A stretch of DNA of 14,171 nt from Chloroflexota bacterium. Lineage in GTDB: Bacteria; Chloroflexota; Chloroflexia; Thermomicrobiales; UBA6265. The stretch is from assembly GCA_023424355.1 (NCBI GenBank), contig JAFAEA010000395.1, positions 1-14,171 on the forward strand, written 5' to 3'. Below the pieces are notes generated by a model. It was not told the origin of the DNA. It did not search any database and worked only from the letters and a program-made list of their open reading frames with translations. Below, in pieces: positions 13,802 to 14,171 of this stretch. Made by a program: the position numbers and the translations under genes. Position 1 is the first letter of the stretch; every line of letters starts with the position of its first letter.

Positions 13802-14171
13802 GTGCAGAACACGAAGGACGCAGTAGCAGACAAGGCGGATGGCAACACGATCACAGGGTTCATCCGCGATACATTAAAGATTGTTTCCGAGAAGCAGATT
13901 TCGGGATTCGCCCAAATGGTGGCCTATAACGTTCTTTTTGCGACCGCCCCCCTGTTGATGGTGTTGGTAGCTGGAGCAGCGGCAATTACCCGTGCGGTGA
14001 ACGACGATCTAGAAAATCCGGCCCAACCTGTTCTGCAATGGATGCAGGATACGCTCCCGAGCGAAACGTCTTCCTTTCTAAACGAGCCGATTGAACGCGC
14101 AGTAAACGCCGATACCGGATTTCTGTTTTCATTCGGTGCGATTTTCGCGATCTGGGGTGCCAGAGGTGCGG
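13802..14171 (+). CDS. YihY/BrkB-family membrane protein, N-terminal part (cut by window end)
   Basis: The first 123 codons of a longer gene that runs off the window; full-length members have about 280-400 residues. The start is GTG at 13802, with GGGGAGG (13790-13796) five bases upstream; an ATG at 13798 is out of frame. An amphipathic N-terminus (about 1-38) leads into the family's first membrane helix, A-Y-N-V-L-F-A-T-A-P-L-L-M-V-L-V (41-56), which matches the A-Y-Y-x-L-F-S-L-A-P pattern of YihY proteins. A second helix (106-119) ends in A-I-W-G-A-R-G, corresponding to the usual L-W-x-A-S-R-G/A. These proteins were once called ribonuclease BN, wrongly; their function is unsettled. Confidence 0.85.
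   Translation, partial: MQNTKDAVADKADGNTITGFIRDTLKIVSEKQISGFAQMVAYNVLFATAPLLMVLVAGAAAITRAVNDDLENPAQPVLQWMQDTLPSETSSFLNEPIERAVNADTGFLFSFGAIFAIWGARGA

Overview
The window looks like a chromosomal segment from a GC-rich bacterium of the Chloroflexota, most likely the Thermomicrobia/Sphaerobacter side. This rests mainly on one visible feature. Two otherwise unrelated exported proteins share an Ala-Gln-Asp-Ala-Thr-Pro stretch just after a Tat-like leader, a pattern I associate with that lineage. No 16S rRNA or other phylogenetic marker is present, so the assignment is an inference. No insertion sequence, phage gene, CRISPR array, tRNA or rRNA was found. Base composition and codon use look even throughout.

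Bases 1-4783 (minus strand): a sugar-type (CUT1) ABC uptake operon read right to left. It has a Tat-exported solute-binding protein, a MalF-type permease, a MalG-type permease and, last, a lyase of the argininosuccinate lyase/fumarase superfamily. No ATPase is encoded with it. A perfect 15-bp stem lies between the binding-protein gene and the permease genes, where a transcript-processing or attenuating hairpin would raise binding protein over permease. The lyase keeps the catalytic loop of the superfamily but lacks several motifs of true ArgH. It is therefore best read as a catabolic C-N (or C-O) lyase acting on whatever the transporter imports. This is the most interesting system in the window.

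Bases 4934-7880: a TRIC-type membrane channel gene (minus), then an ArsR-type repressor (minus) diverging from an AHSA1/SRPBCC gene (plus), followed by an MFS exporter-like gene (plus) with a TTG start. A 20-bp near-palindrome sits exactly over the arsR start and the likely promoters. A second inverted repeat sits directly before the MFS start codon.

Bases 7877-10287 (minus): a three-gene operon of a VC0807-type membrane protein, the radical-SAM heme chaperone HemW (ATGA overlap) and an unrecognised 183-residue membrane protein. It collides tail to tail with the MFS gene over four bases. Divergent from it is folC (10401-11816, plus), which ends in a bidirectional terminator shared with a 64-residue membrane protein gene (minus).

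Bases 12231-14171: a strong terminator hairpin, an exported protein made of two similar beta-rich domains (minus), a 225-bp divergent intergenic region with a perfect 16-bp palindrome, a DUF2007-type small protein (plus), and the first 123 codons of a YihY/BrkB-family membrane protein (plus) cut by the window end.
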